Assembly (NCBI GenBank): GCA_965224275.1
Contig: CBDCYR010000015.1
Location: 434,001 to 498,000, forward strand
DNA from: CAUZWH01 sp965224275
Lineage (GTDB): Bacteria > Pseudomonadota > Alphaproteobacteria > SHVV01
DNA: 64,000 bases
Direction of reading: 5' to 3'
Each line of letters begins with the position of its first letter. The stretch's first letter is position 1. The notes below the pieces were generated by a model. The model searched no databases. It worked only from the letters and a program-made list of their open reading frames with translations, and was not told the DNA's origin. Positions 33,092 to 40,976 of the stretch are shown here, piece by piece. Position numbers and translations under genes: made by a program.

Positions 33092-34726
33092 CTATTCCAG
33101 AACCAGTTGTTTACCGGGTATCGCATCGAGCAAGGTGCGTGTGTAGGCATGTTGCGGTGAGCGAAATACATCTGTTTTGGTGCCTTGCTCGACGATCTCT
33201 CCCAGGCGCATTACCGCGATCGTATCGCAAACCTGAGCCGCTACTCTTAGGTCGTGGGTGATGAAAATCAGCGCGAGATTGAGGCGCTGCTTCAGGTCTG
33301 CGAGCAGTTCCAGGATTTGCGCCTGGACCGAAACGTCGAGCGCTGAGACAGGCTCGTCCGCGATCAGAACTTCCGGTTCGAGAGCTAGGGCCCGGGCAAT
33401 TCCCACGCGTTGACGCTGACCGCCGGAGAATTCGTGGGGATAGCGATCGGCCACTGACGGATCCAACCCTACCAGCGTGAGCAAGTCGCGAGCCCTGCCC
33501 ATCGCGACCCGCTTGCTCGTGCCTTGTGCCATTGGACCTTCGGCAATGATGCGCCCAACTTTGCGGCGTGGGTTAAGCGACGCGTACGGATCCTGAAAGA
33601 TCATTTGAATGCGGCGTCGCAAGGGCCGGATCGCGCGCGACGAAAGCGGTATCAGATTCTGACCATCGAACCAGATCTCGCCACTGTCGGCGTCCACCAA
33701 GCGTACCAGGCAACGAGCAAAGGTCGATTTTCCAGATCCTGATTCGCCGACCAACCCCAACGTTTCACCCAACCGGACCTGGAGATCGACGTTTTTTACC
33801 GCGTCAACGACGCGCCGCTGCGCAAATAGCCCACCCGGCTGCGAAAAAGTTTTGCTGACCGCGCGTGCGGACAGCACCACTTTGTCGCGCTGCTGATACG
33901 CCGAGTCCTCGCGCAGTTTGGGGACCGCGGCAATCAGTTTCTTGGTGTAGTCATGTTCAGGTCTCTCGAGAACCTGATGAAGCGCGCCGAGCTCGACAAT
34001 ATTTCCTTCCTGCATCACCGCGACGCGATCCGCGACTTCCACGACGACGCCGAAATCATGGGTGATGAACATCACCCCCATGTTCATCTTGCGCTGCAGG
34101 TCTTTTATGAGCTCGAGGATTTGCATCTGAGTGGTGACGTCGAGGGCGGTGGTTGGTTCATCGGCAATCAACAACGCAGGCTCGAGGGCCAGAGCGCCGG
34201 CAATCATCACCCGTTGGCGCTGTCCACCAGATAGCCGAAACGGGTAGACCTCGCGTAGAGTCTGTGGCTCGGGCAGGCCCACCGCGTCGAGCAATTCGAC
34301 CACGCGGCGTTGACGCTCGGCTACCGACATTGTGGTGTGGGCGCGCAGAACTTCCTCGATCTGAGCGCCGATTCGCATCACCGGATTGAGGGCGCTCATG
34401 GGTTCCTGAAATATCATGCCCATTCGTCGGCCCCGTAGGTCGCGCCAGGACGCCGGGTTTAGAGAGGTGATGGTCTGCCCTTCAAAAACGATTTCGCCGC
34501 CAGCGATGCGGACGTGGGGTTCAGGCAGCAGGCCCATCACTGCATGGGCCGTGACACTTTTGCCGGAACCGGATTCGCCAACCACACACAGCACCTCGTT
34601 GCGACTGAGCGAAAGATGAATATCTTCGACCGCGTTCGTACGATCGGCGTCCGGCGGCAAAGCGACTGTTAGACCACGGATTTCGAGTAACGCCTGTTCG
34701 CCATCTTCGGTGGCTGCCGCGCTCAT
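33092..34726 (-). CDS. Fused oligopeptide-type ABC ATPase (DppD-DppF in one chain)
   Basis: 544 residues with two complete nucleotide-binding domains. First: Walker A GESGSGKS (residues 50-57), signature LSGGQRQRVMIAG, Walker B LLIADEPTTALD. Second: Walker A GLVGESGSGKSTFARCL (about 348), signature FSGGQRQRVGIARALA, Walker B VLIADEPVSALDVS. Each is followed by the oligopeptide-family C-terminal extension. This is the YejF/GsiA-like fused form. It overlaps the permease start by ATGA. It powers uptake of peptides, nickel chelates or other oligo-substrates. Confidence 0.93.
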   Translation of the reverse strand: MSAAATEDGEQALLEIRGLTVALPPDADRTNAVEDIHLSLSRNEVLCVVGESGSGKSVTAHAVMGLLPEPHVRIAGGEIVFEGQTITSLNPASWRDLRGRRMGMIFQEPMSALNPVMRIGAQIEEVLRAHTTMSVAERQRRVVELLDAVGLPEPQTLREVYPFRLSGGQRQRVMIAGALALEPALLIADEPTTALDVTTQMQILELIKDLQRKMNMGVMFITHDFGVVVEVADRVAVMQEGNIVELGALHQVLERPEHDYTKKLIAAVPKLREDSAYQQRDKVVLSARAVSKTFSQPGGLFAQRRVVDAVKNVDLQVRLGETLGLVGESGSGKSTFARCLVRLVDADSGEIWFDGQNLIPLSSRAIRPLRRRIQMIFQDPYASLNPRRKVGRIIAEGPMAQGTSKRVAMGRARDLLTLVGLDPSVADRYPHEFSGGQRQRVGIARALALEPEVLIADEPVSALDVSVQAQILELLADLKQRLNLALIFITHDLRVAAQVCDTIAVMRLGEIVEQGTKTDVFRSPQHAYTRTLLDAIPGKQLVLE

Positions 34727-35562
34727 GCTTTGACCTCGCGCGCGAGCCGTGGGTTCAAGGCATCGGTAAGGCCCTCGCCGACCAGGTTAAGCGCGAGCAC
34801 TGTGATGAAAATCGCCAAACCTGGGAACAAACTCATCCACCACGCAACACGAATCAAATTACGAGATGCGCCGATCATAAAGCCCCAGCTCATCATTTCC
34901 GGATCACCGAGTCCGAGAAACGAGAGTGACCCCTCCAGGAGAATGGCACCGGCGACCATCAACGATCCCATCACGATAATCGGCCCCATGGTGTTGGGCA
35001 GGATCTGCCCAAAGATAATTCGCATATCCGACTGGCCGATCACGATTGAAGCCAGCACGAACTCGCGTTCGCGAAGGCTTAGGAACTCGCCGCGAACCAG
35101 TCGCGCAACCGGCGGCCAACTGATGATCGAGATCGCAAGCACCACTGAGTAAATGGTTGGACTGAGGATGGCGACCAGAACGATGGCGAGAATGAAACTT
35201 GGTATCGTCTGGAACAATTCGGTGAAACGCATCAACGCATCGTCGATGCGACCGCCGTAATATCCGGCGATTCCACCGACCAATGTCCCGACCACCGAGC
35301 CTGCGATCGCCGACGCGATACCGACCAGCAGCGACACCCGCGCGCCGTGCGCCATGCCGACGAGAATGTCACGGCCGAGCATGTCAGTACCCAACGGAAA
35401 CGCCGGTGACAGTGGCGGCAAGAACGGCCGGCCGACCAGACGCCACGGCGATGCCGAGAAGATCACCGGTGCGAGGATCGCGACCAAAACAACGAAGATC
35501 AGGATCGTGAGGCCTATCACAGCACCCTTGTTGCGCCGGAAACGGGTCCAGAATTCTCTCAC
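34723..35562 (-). CDS. ABC transporter permease, DppC/OppC type
   Basis: 279 residues: short N-terminal cytoplasmic region (FWTRFRRNKGAVIGL), first helix, the conserved periplasmic FPLGTDMLGRDIL motif and five further helices with the EAA loop in LREREFVLASIVIGQSDMRIIFGQILPN. Length and the HPLGTD-like motif are those of OppC-group permeases. It overlaps both neighbours (ATGA at each end), so the whole importer is translationally coupled. Confidence 0.93.
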   Translation of the reverse strand: MREFWTRFRRNKGAVIGLTILIFVVLVAILAPVIFSASPWRLVGRPFLPPLSPAFPLGTDMLGRDILVGMAHGARVSLLVGIASAIAGSVVGTLVGGIAGYYGGRIDDALMRFTELFQTIPSFILAIVLVAILSPTIYSVVLAISIISWPPVARLVRGEFLSLREREFVLASIVIGQSDMRIIFGQILPNTMGPIIVMGSLMVAGAILLEGSLSFLGLGDPEMMSWGFMIGASRNLIRVAWWMSLFPGLAIFITVLALNLVGEGLTDALNPRLAREVKA

Positions 35563-36536
35563 CCTTGGACCTCGATGCGCGGGTCAACCAGCGAATAGAT
35601 CAAATCGGTTATCAGGTTGAATAAAACGACCATCACAGAGGTCATCAAGAATACGCCAAGCAGCAACGTATAATCGCGCCCCAGCACGGCCTCGAAGGCG
35701 AGGCGGCCAATGCCCGGCCAGGCGAATATGGTTTCGATAATAACGGTTCCACCGACCAGGTGACCGGCCTGAAATCCGGCCATTGATATAACGGGCAGGA
35801 TCGCATTGCGGAGAATGTGGGCGGCGACGACACGGCCCTCGCGCAAACCCTTGGCGCGAGCCGTGGTGACGTATTCCATCCGCATCACTTCGAGAATCGA
35901 CGCGCGTGCCAACCGCGCATAGATCGCCATGTAGAAAAGACCAAGCGTCAGTACCGGTAAAATCAGGTGATGCGCGACATCAAGGATGTGCGTGAATCCA
36001 GTGTATTCGGCACCAATGGTTTCGTAGCCGACCGGCGGCAACCAGTTCACCACCACCGCAAACAGAAGAATGCTCATCAACGCAAACCAGAAGATCGGGG
36101 TTGCGTAAAAGGCCAGCGCGACCACGGTGACGATTGTATCAAGCCACGTGCCCACGCGCAGAGCTGCCACCGTCCCCAGCAGCACCCCCAGGCCGAGCGC
36201 CAAAAAAAAAGCGGTAATCGTGAGCAGCAGGGTCGACGGCAAGCGCTCAAGCAAAACGTCCAGCACCGGCGATCCGAAGCGATAGGAGTAGCCGAAATCA
36301 AACGTGACGACCCCGCCGACGTAGATCCCGAGTTGTTCCAGAAGGGGCCGGTCGAGGCCCCAATCCTTGCGCAATTGCTCGATATATTCGGCATCCGCCG
36401 CGCCCGCTTCGCCGGCCATTGCCATTGCGGGATCGCCAGGCGCGGCGCGCAGCAGGAAGAAATTGAGTACGACAATAGCGAGGATGATCGCAACACCCTG
36501 CACCAGTCGCTTGAGGACGTAGCGAAGGCGTCCCAT
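35559..36536 (-). CDS. ABC transporter permease, DppB/OppB type
   Basis: 325 residues with six membrane segments. The family start RLVQGVAIILAIVVLNFFLLRAAPGDPA, the GLDRPLLEQ loop and the late ETIFAWPGIGRLAFEAV segment are diagnostic. The EAA region is YVTTARAKGLREGRVVAAHILRNAILPV. It begins 99 bp after the solute-binding protein stop, beyond a strong hairpin, which probably lowers its expression relative to the binding protein. Confidence 0.93.
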   Translation of the reverse strand: MGRLRYVLKRLVQGVAIILAIVVLNFFLLRAAPGDPAMAMAGEAGAADAEYIEQLRKDWGLDRPLLEQLGIYVGGVVTFDFGYSYRFGSPVLDVLLERLPSTLLLTITAFFLALGLGVLLGTVAALRVGTWLDTIVTVVALAFYATPIFWFALMSILLFAVVVNWLPPVGYETIGAEYTGFTHILDVAHHLILPVLTLGLFYMAIYARLARASILEVMRMEYVTTARAKGLREGRVVAAHILRNAILPVISMAGFQAGHLVGGTVIIETIFAWPGIGRLAFEAVLGRDYTLLLGVFLMTSVMVVLFNLITDLIYSLVDPRIEVQG

Positions 36537-36582
36537 GCCCTACCCGCTTAGTGGAAAATGTTGGTTAGCCGAAACGAAGAGG

Positions 36583-36625
36583 TGCCACCCCATCCGCGCA
36601 AGGTACAGCGCGATATGGGGTGGCA
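36583..36625 (-). terminator. Intercistronic hairpin between binding protein and permease
   Basis: TGCCACCCCAT (36583-36593) pairs perfectly with ATGGGGTGGCA (36615-36625). An inner GCGC/GCGC pairing in the 21-bp loop may extend the stem. It lies 10 bp after the minus-strand binding-protein stop. There is no long T run, so a partial terminator or mRNA-stabilising stem is more likely than a full stop. Confidence 0.6.
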
Positions 36626-36635
36626 AGCTCGAGGA

Positions 36636-38237
36636 CTACTCTGCTAGGTGGGCGTCTTCGAAGTCGCCCTTGTTGCCGTGAACGTCAACGATAACGTTTT
36701 TGAATTTCTTATTGATGAAGTGCGGCAGTTCGTATTCGAGGAACCAAATAACCGGGACATCGTCTACCATCACTTGCTGCAGTTCACTGTAGAGCGCGGC
36801 ACGTTTTTTCGGGTCCATTTCAACGGCGCCCCTGTTGAACAGCTCATCAACTTTGGGATTGGAATATCCCGAGGTGTTGTTGAATGGCACGCCCTTCTTG
36901 ATGTTGCTCGATATATAGGATCGGGCAACGCCGAGGTCGGGATCTCCATACTGGCCCATGAATGTGATCATCAGATCGAATTCACCATTGGCCATACGTT
37001 TGATCCAAGTCGGGGCATCGACCGAGTTGATCTTCGCCTCAATGCCGACGTCGGCGAGCGCTTGCTTAACGTACTCACCGCTGCGGACATACTGTTCGCC
37101 GTAAACCGCTGCGATGGGCAGCAGCGTGGTCCGCAAGCGAACCCCGTTGGCGTCTGGCTTGAGGCCCATATCGTCGAGGATCTTCATGGCTTTCTCTGGG
37201 CTGTATTCCCAATCCATCTTGGTGTTTTTGTCGTAGTAGCGCGTCACCGTCGAGATCGGGCCATTCGGGATTTTGCCAAGACCGTAGTAGATGTTGTCAC
37301 GAATAAATTTACGATCGATGGCATGCGCGATCGCTTTGCGGAAGCGAACGTCGTTGAACGGCGCTTTACGATGATTGAACTCAAGCCACATCATCGTGCC
37401 GATCATCTCGTAGCCCTTGGTGGTCATCTCGAGATGGGGTTTGGCGGCGAGGCGAGCAACGTCCGGACCTTCGATATTGCCCCAACTCGTGAAATGAACC
37501 TGACCTTTTTCCAACTGCAATGCACGGGTGGCTGGGTCGGGCAGAACGTGGAAATATAGGGCGTCGAGATATGGTCGCCCCGGCTTCCAGTAGTTGTCGT
37601 TGCGCGCCAGTTTGACGAATGAGCCCCGTTTCCACTCGACGAACTTGAACGGACCGGTGCCGATGGGCTTCGAGTTCCAAGGGTTCTTTTTATAGTCGGT
37701 GCCTTCGTAGAGATGCTTGGGGTAGATCGGTACCGACGAAATGTCGAACGCTGACATGAAAGCGGCATAGGGTTGTTTGAGCTTGAAAACAATCGTGTAG
37801 GGGTCCGGCGCGGTTGTGCTCTCGACGCGGGCAAAAACCCGCCGTGAAAGCGGATGGATCGCCATGATTTCCTTAACTGTAAACAAGACGTCATCGGCCG
37901 TGAACGGCTTGCCGTCATGCCAGGTCACGCCCTTGCGAAGCTTAAACGTGTAGGTTTTACCATCCGGCGCGGCGTCCCAAGACTCGGCGAGAACCGCCAC
38001 CGCGTTAAAATGGGCGTCGTATTTGATCAACGATTGAAAAATCTTGCTGCTGATCACCTGGGCTGGAATCTGTAGATTCAGCCCGATCCCGAGATGGGCC
38101 GGCTCCAGGTTGATAATACTGTGCAGTTCGCCACCCCGCTTCTGAGCAGAGGCCGGCGCTACGCTGGTACCAAACGCAATCAACGCGGCGGTCACGACCA
38201 GTGCCGCGATACGCCCAAGTCTCATTACATTAGGCAT
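36636..38237 (-). CDS. Oligopeptide-type ABC solute-binding protein (SBP_bac_5)
   Basis: 533 residues with a signal peptide (residues 10-31, VAPASA|QKRGG). Family landmarks: LHSIINLEPAHLG at the mature start, AESWDAAPDGKTYTFKLRKGVTWHDGKPFTADDVLFT (motif region; landmark only in part), PIGTGPFKFVEWKRG and NLGVARSYISS-like late strands. Periplasmic receptor for the adjacent permeases and ATPase. The ligand class (peptide, opine, glutathione or other) cannot be told from sequence alone. It is the first gene of the unit, with a RBS GGGAGGATG just before ATG. Confidence 0.92.
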   Translation of the reverse strand: MPNVMRLGRIAALVVTAALIAFGTSVAPASAQKRGGELHSIINLEPAHLGIGLNLQIPAQVISSKIFQSLIKYDAHFNAVAVLAESWDAAPDGKTYTFKLRKGVTWHDGKPFTADDVLFTVKEIMAIHPLSRRVFARVESTTAPDPYTIVFKLKQPYAAFMSAFDISSVPIYPKHLYEGTDYKKNPWNSKPIGTGPFKFVEWKRGSFVKLARNDNYWKPGRPYLDALYFHVLPDPATRALQLEKGQVHFTSWGNIEGPDVARLAAKPHLEMTTKGYEMIGTMMWLEFNHRKAPFNDVRFRKAIAHAIDRKFIRDNIYYGLGKIPNGPISTVTRYYDKNTKMDWEYSPEKAMKILDDMGLKPDANGVRLRTTLLPIAAVYGEQYVRSGEYVKQALADVGIEAKINSVDAPTWIKRMANGEFDLMITFMGQYGDPDLGVARSYISSNIKKGVPFNNTSGYSNPKVDELFNRGAVEMDPKKRAALYSELQQVMVDDVPVIWFLEYELPHFINKKFKNVIVDVHGNKGDFEDAHLAE

Positions 38238-38317
38238 AGCATCCTCCCTTGGGGATTTTTAGATCCAATTGAATCGTAGCTAGGTTAGCACGATCGCGAC
38301 GCAACCATCACGTTCGG

Positions 38318-38435
38318 CTAGATCAATTTCGGCATGACCTCATCGCGGAGCACGTCGATTTGCCCTAGGCGCGCGCTGCTGGCCCTCGATCGGATCGATA
38401 CTGGCGCCATAGAGAAAAAAGATCCATTTCGAATT
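38318..38435 (-). pseudogene. C-terminal remnant of an LLM flavin-dependent oxidoreductase
   Basis: On the minus strand, one frame reads NSKWIFFLYGASIDPIEGQQ and another reads GQIDVLRDEVMPKLI before a TAG at 38318. Together they resemble the end of luciferase-like oxidoreductases (compare KQWIFFAWGRG and REILPRLM in the intact gene at 32013). A frameshift lies near 38370, and no upstream part of the gene remains before the alpha/beta hydrolase stop at 38442. It looks like the leftover of a deleted paralogue. Confidence 0.6.
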
Positions 38436-38441
38436 GATCCA

Positions 38442-39272
38442 TTAGCGGCTAAGAAACGCGATCATCTGTTGGTTGAACAGATCGGCATGCTCGGTTTGCA
38501 GCATGTGGCCGCACTGGTCGAGCAAAAAGAGCTCCCCGTCCTGTACCCGCTTCATCCCCTCTTCCAGATCGGCGACCGGCACACGGACGTCGTTCGTGCC
38601 CGACATCACCAGCATTGGGACTGAAACTTCGTGAATTCTATCGCCGCAGCGGTAAGGGCGTGACAATTCAAGGTCCATATTGGCGCGCGCAACCGTTTCG
38701 TAGTCATTCGCCATCGTGGGCTGCGCGTAGCTCGTCAATTGAATCAACAGCACTTCCTCAGGAATATTATCGGGATCGTGGCACACATTGCCCATGCGTT
38801 GGCGGCAGGTATCCAGCGAGGGACTACCGATCGCCGATTTTGCGTTGGCGTAGGATTTCTCGAATCCTTTGACCGTTTCGTCGGGACTCTGAAAAATTCG
38901 GTGCGACCCGTTGAAGATCAGCTTCTCAACGCTTTCCGGACGTTCGAAATAGATCAGTGCGGCGATTGTCGCGCCATAGGAGTGACCGCAAATACTGTAT
39001 TTCTTGATACCGAGTTGATCGAGCAGGCCGAGCACGACCTCGACCATCGCCGGGTGCGCGGCGCGCCCCTTGAGATCGGGCAGTTCGGTGAAGCCATGGC
39101 CCGGGAGATCGGGCGCAATCACCCGGAAATTCTCGGCTAGCACATCGATATTACGCGCCCAGGTGTCGGCCGAGATGCCGAGGCCGTGCAGCAGCACGAT
39201 CACGCGATCACCGTCGCCCTCGTGGAAGTAGCGCACCCGGCACCCGTCGACATCAGCAAATGTTATGCGCAT
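38442..39272 (-). CDS. Alpha/beta hydrolase
   Basis: 276 residues with the canonical fold: oxyanion-hole motif LLHGLGIS (residues 28-35), DLPGHGFTE, nucleophile elbow GHSYG (Ser about 98), acid Asp probably in VMSGTNDVRVPV and His in LDQCGHMLQTE. The family includes epoxide hydrolases, meta-cleavage hydrolases and haloperoxidases; the lack of a clear lid signature prevents assignment. It probably belongs functionally with the importer and the divergent amidohydrolase starting 120 bp away. Confidence 0.86.
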   Translation of the reverse strand: MRITFADVDGCRVRYFHEGDGDRVIVLLHGLGISADTWARNIDVLAENFRVIAPDLPGHGFTELPDLKGRAAHPAMVEVVLGLLDQLGIKKYSICGHSYGATIAALIYFERPESVEKLIFNGSHRIFQSPDETVKGFEKSYANAKSAIGSPSLDTCRQRMGNVCHDPDNIPEEVLLIQLTSYAQPTMANDYETVARANMDLELSRPYRCGDRIHEVSVPMLVMSGTNDVRVPVADLEEGMKRVQDGELFLLDQCGHMLQTEHADLFNQQMIAFLSR

Positions 39273-39391
39273 CGCCCTCTCCTCGATCTTGAATTCCTAT
39301 TATAGCGTCGTGGGCGAGCTTAATTCGCGACGCGCGTGTCAATGACGCGCTAAGATCCGCTGGCAGCATTTGCTCTTTTGGGGGTAAGGCA

Positions 39392-40489
39392 ATGGCGTTC
39401 AATTTTGATCATGTAATCTCGGGCGATTCTCATGTCATGGAACCGTCGGACCTTTGGGAGCGGGCAATTGGCGCCAAACATGGTGACCTAACGCCGCGCG
39501 TATTTGACGAGTACAAGGGCCGCAAGGGTCGCTTCTTCTGGACGGGCAAGCAGGTTCGCAAATTCGCCGCGATCGAGAAGGAACAAAAAGAACTTGGCTT
39601 CGTGGAAGCCGGTTACATTCCCGAAAAACGCGTCGAGTTTCAGCTACAAGCCGGGGTGGAATCCGAAGTCCTCTACACCACCCATATGCTGCTTCAGTAT
39701 CCCAGTGAATACCCCGAAGTGCTGCGTGATTCAGCAGCGGTGTTCAACGATTGGCTGTCCGAGTTCTGTTCCTACGACCCCAAGCGCCTGGTTGGAATCG
39801 CGGTCATTCCAATGCATGACCCTGAGTGGGCCGCCGATGAACTCGATCGGGTTGCCAAAAAAGGCCTAAAAGGCGCGATGATCAATCTTGGCGCGCCGAC
39901 CGGCTGTCCGCCTTTCCGGAAGGCTGCTTACGACCCGTTCTGGGCCCGCGCCGAAGCGCTTGAGATTCCGATTACCGTACACGCGGCGACTGGCCAATGT
40001 CCGGATCCTTTGCATTTCGAAACCGAGGATGAACTCGAGCACGTGTCCGGCGCCATGATCAATTTGTTTGCCGAGATCATGCCAGTGCTTTCGGATGACT
40101 TCATCTATGGCGGCATTCTCGACCGTTTCCCCAAACTAAAACTGGTGGTTGGCGAATTTGACCTGGGCTGGCTCCCCTATTTCATGTGGCGCATCGATTC
40201 GATGCAAAACGGACTCGGCCCCTATGTCGACATGCCGAAGTTGAAAATGAAAGCCAGCGATTACGTTAAGAAGCGCATGTGGCATGGGGTAATCAACGAT
40301 CCCGAAGCAAATTATGTGATCCATCAACTCGGACCGGAGTGCGTCTTGTGGGGTTCCGATTTCCCGCATATTCGCTCAATTGGGATCGAGGCACAGGGGC
40401 ATGTCGCAAGTTTGCTAGAGGGATTATCGCGGGATCAGCAGGAGAACGTGGTTGGCGGCAACACCGCCTCGCTGTACGCACTTAATTAG
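39392..40489 (+). CDS. Amidohydrolase 2 family protein (metal-dependent hydrolase/decarboxylase type)
   Basis: A 365-residue TIM-barrel protein. The N terminus has VISGDSHVMEPSDLWE, where an Asp-x-His replaces the usual His-x-His. Later ligands are His in IPITVHAATG and Asp in VLWGSDFPH, and the barrel ends with a SDFPHIRS loop and a short helix. This Amidohydro_2 subgroup includes aromatic decarboxylases and uncharacterised hydrolases of sulfolane/aromatic pathways. It is preceded by a GGGGGTAAGG site. Divergent from the alpha/beta hydrolase, suggesting co-regulation. Confidence 0.85.
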   Translation: MAFNFDHVISGDSHVMEPSDLWERAIGAKHGDLTPRVFDEYKGRKGRFFWTGKQVRKFAAIEKEQKELGFVEAGYIPEKRVEFQLQAGVESEVLYTTHMLLQYPSEYPEVLRDSAAVFNDWLSEFCSYDPKRLVGIAVIPMHDPEWAADELDRVAKKGLKGAMINLGAPTGCPPFRKAAYDPFWARAEALEIPITVHAATGQCPDPLHFETEDELEHVSGAMINLFAEIMPVLSDDFIYGGILDRFPKLKLVVGEFDLGWLPYFMWRIDSMQNGLGPYVDMPKLKMKASDYVKKRMWHGVINDPEANYVIHQLGPECVLWGSDFPHIRSIGIEAQGHVASLLEGLSRDQQENVVGGNTASLYALN

Positions 40490-40507
40490 GGTCGGCGTTA
40501 AATACTT

Positions 40508-40711
40508 TCAGCCCAGGCCGATCAACCGGTTGACGTAGATAAGCCCACGGATGACGCCGTAGGCGCCGAGCCCAAAAACGATGGCGATGCCAAACACGGT
40601 GACGTGCTGGCGCAGGTCTTTGCGCCAGTTCTCCAGCCACCTGCCGGTCGCTATTTCGAGCTCCGCTCGTAGGCCAGGCGCGCCGTGACGGCCCCGTAAG
40701 TCGCGACGCAA
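40508..40711 (-). CDS. Small single- or two-span membrane protein
   Basis: A 67-residue ORF with a basic N-terminal half and a hydrophobic segment (TVFGIAIVFGLGAYGVIRGL) near the C terminus. It overlaps the end of the NrtS-like gene by 61 bp in another frame, so the true start may be internal. Not recognised. Because of the overlap and the lack of a strong ribosome site I give only moderate confidence that it is expressed. Confidence 0.4.
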   Translation of the reverse strand: MRRDLRGRHGAPGLRAELEIATGRWLENWRKDLRQHVTVFGIAIVFGLGAYGVIRGLIYVNRLIGLG

Positions 40712-40902
40712 AACGGAACCGTGTAAGTCAGAACGATTTTAATAACATTCACCGGATCGCCCAGCATCATGTAGTCGCCCTGGTTGATGATGTTGAGGAT
40801 CGTGCCGACGACAACAGCGACCCAAAACGATCTTTTGGGAACACCGTTGGACGTGCATAGGTGCCAAATGGTCGGCCGCTGGGTGCTGGAGCTTGTCGCC
40901 AC
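40651..40902 (-). CDS. NrtS-like small membrane protein (putative nitrate/nitrite transporter family)
   Basis: 83 residues from a GTG at 40902. Two hydrophobic helices bracket the conserved KRSFWVAVVVGTILNIINQGD and KIVLTYTVPFCVATYGAVTA segments (landmarks only), which match the short NrtS family. Longer readings to 41223 overlap the IOR gene and are not coding-like. NrtS was named from cyanobacterial nitrate-uptake work; no nitrate assimilation genes are nearby, so the substrate here is open. Confidence 0.65.
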   Translation of the reverse strand: MATSSSTQRPTIWHLCTSNGVPKRSFWVAVVVGTILNIINQGDYMMLGDPVNVIKIVLTYTVPFCVATYGAVTARLAYERSSK

Positions 40903-40976
40903 GACGAAACCTCGGCTACGACGCTGCCTGCATACCAACAGCGATCGCATCGCGAAATTTCGCCAATAGCTCCCCC

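Noticed and set aside
36648..37559. 303-residue plus-strand ORF
   Set aside because: Antisense of the ABC binding-protein gene; no recognisable motif.
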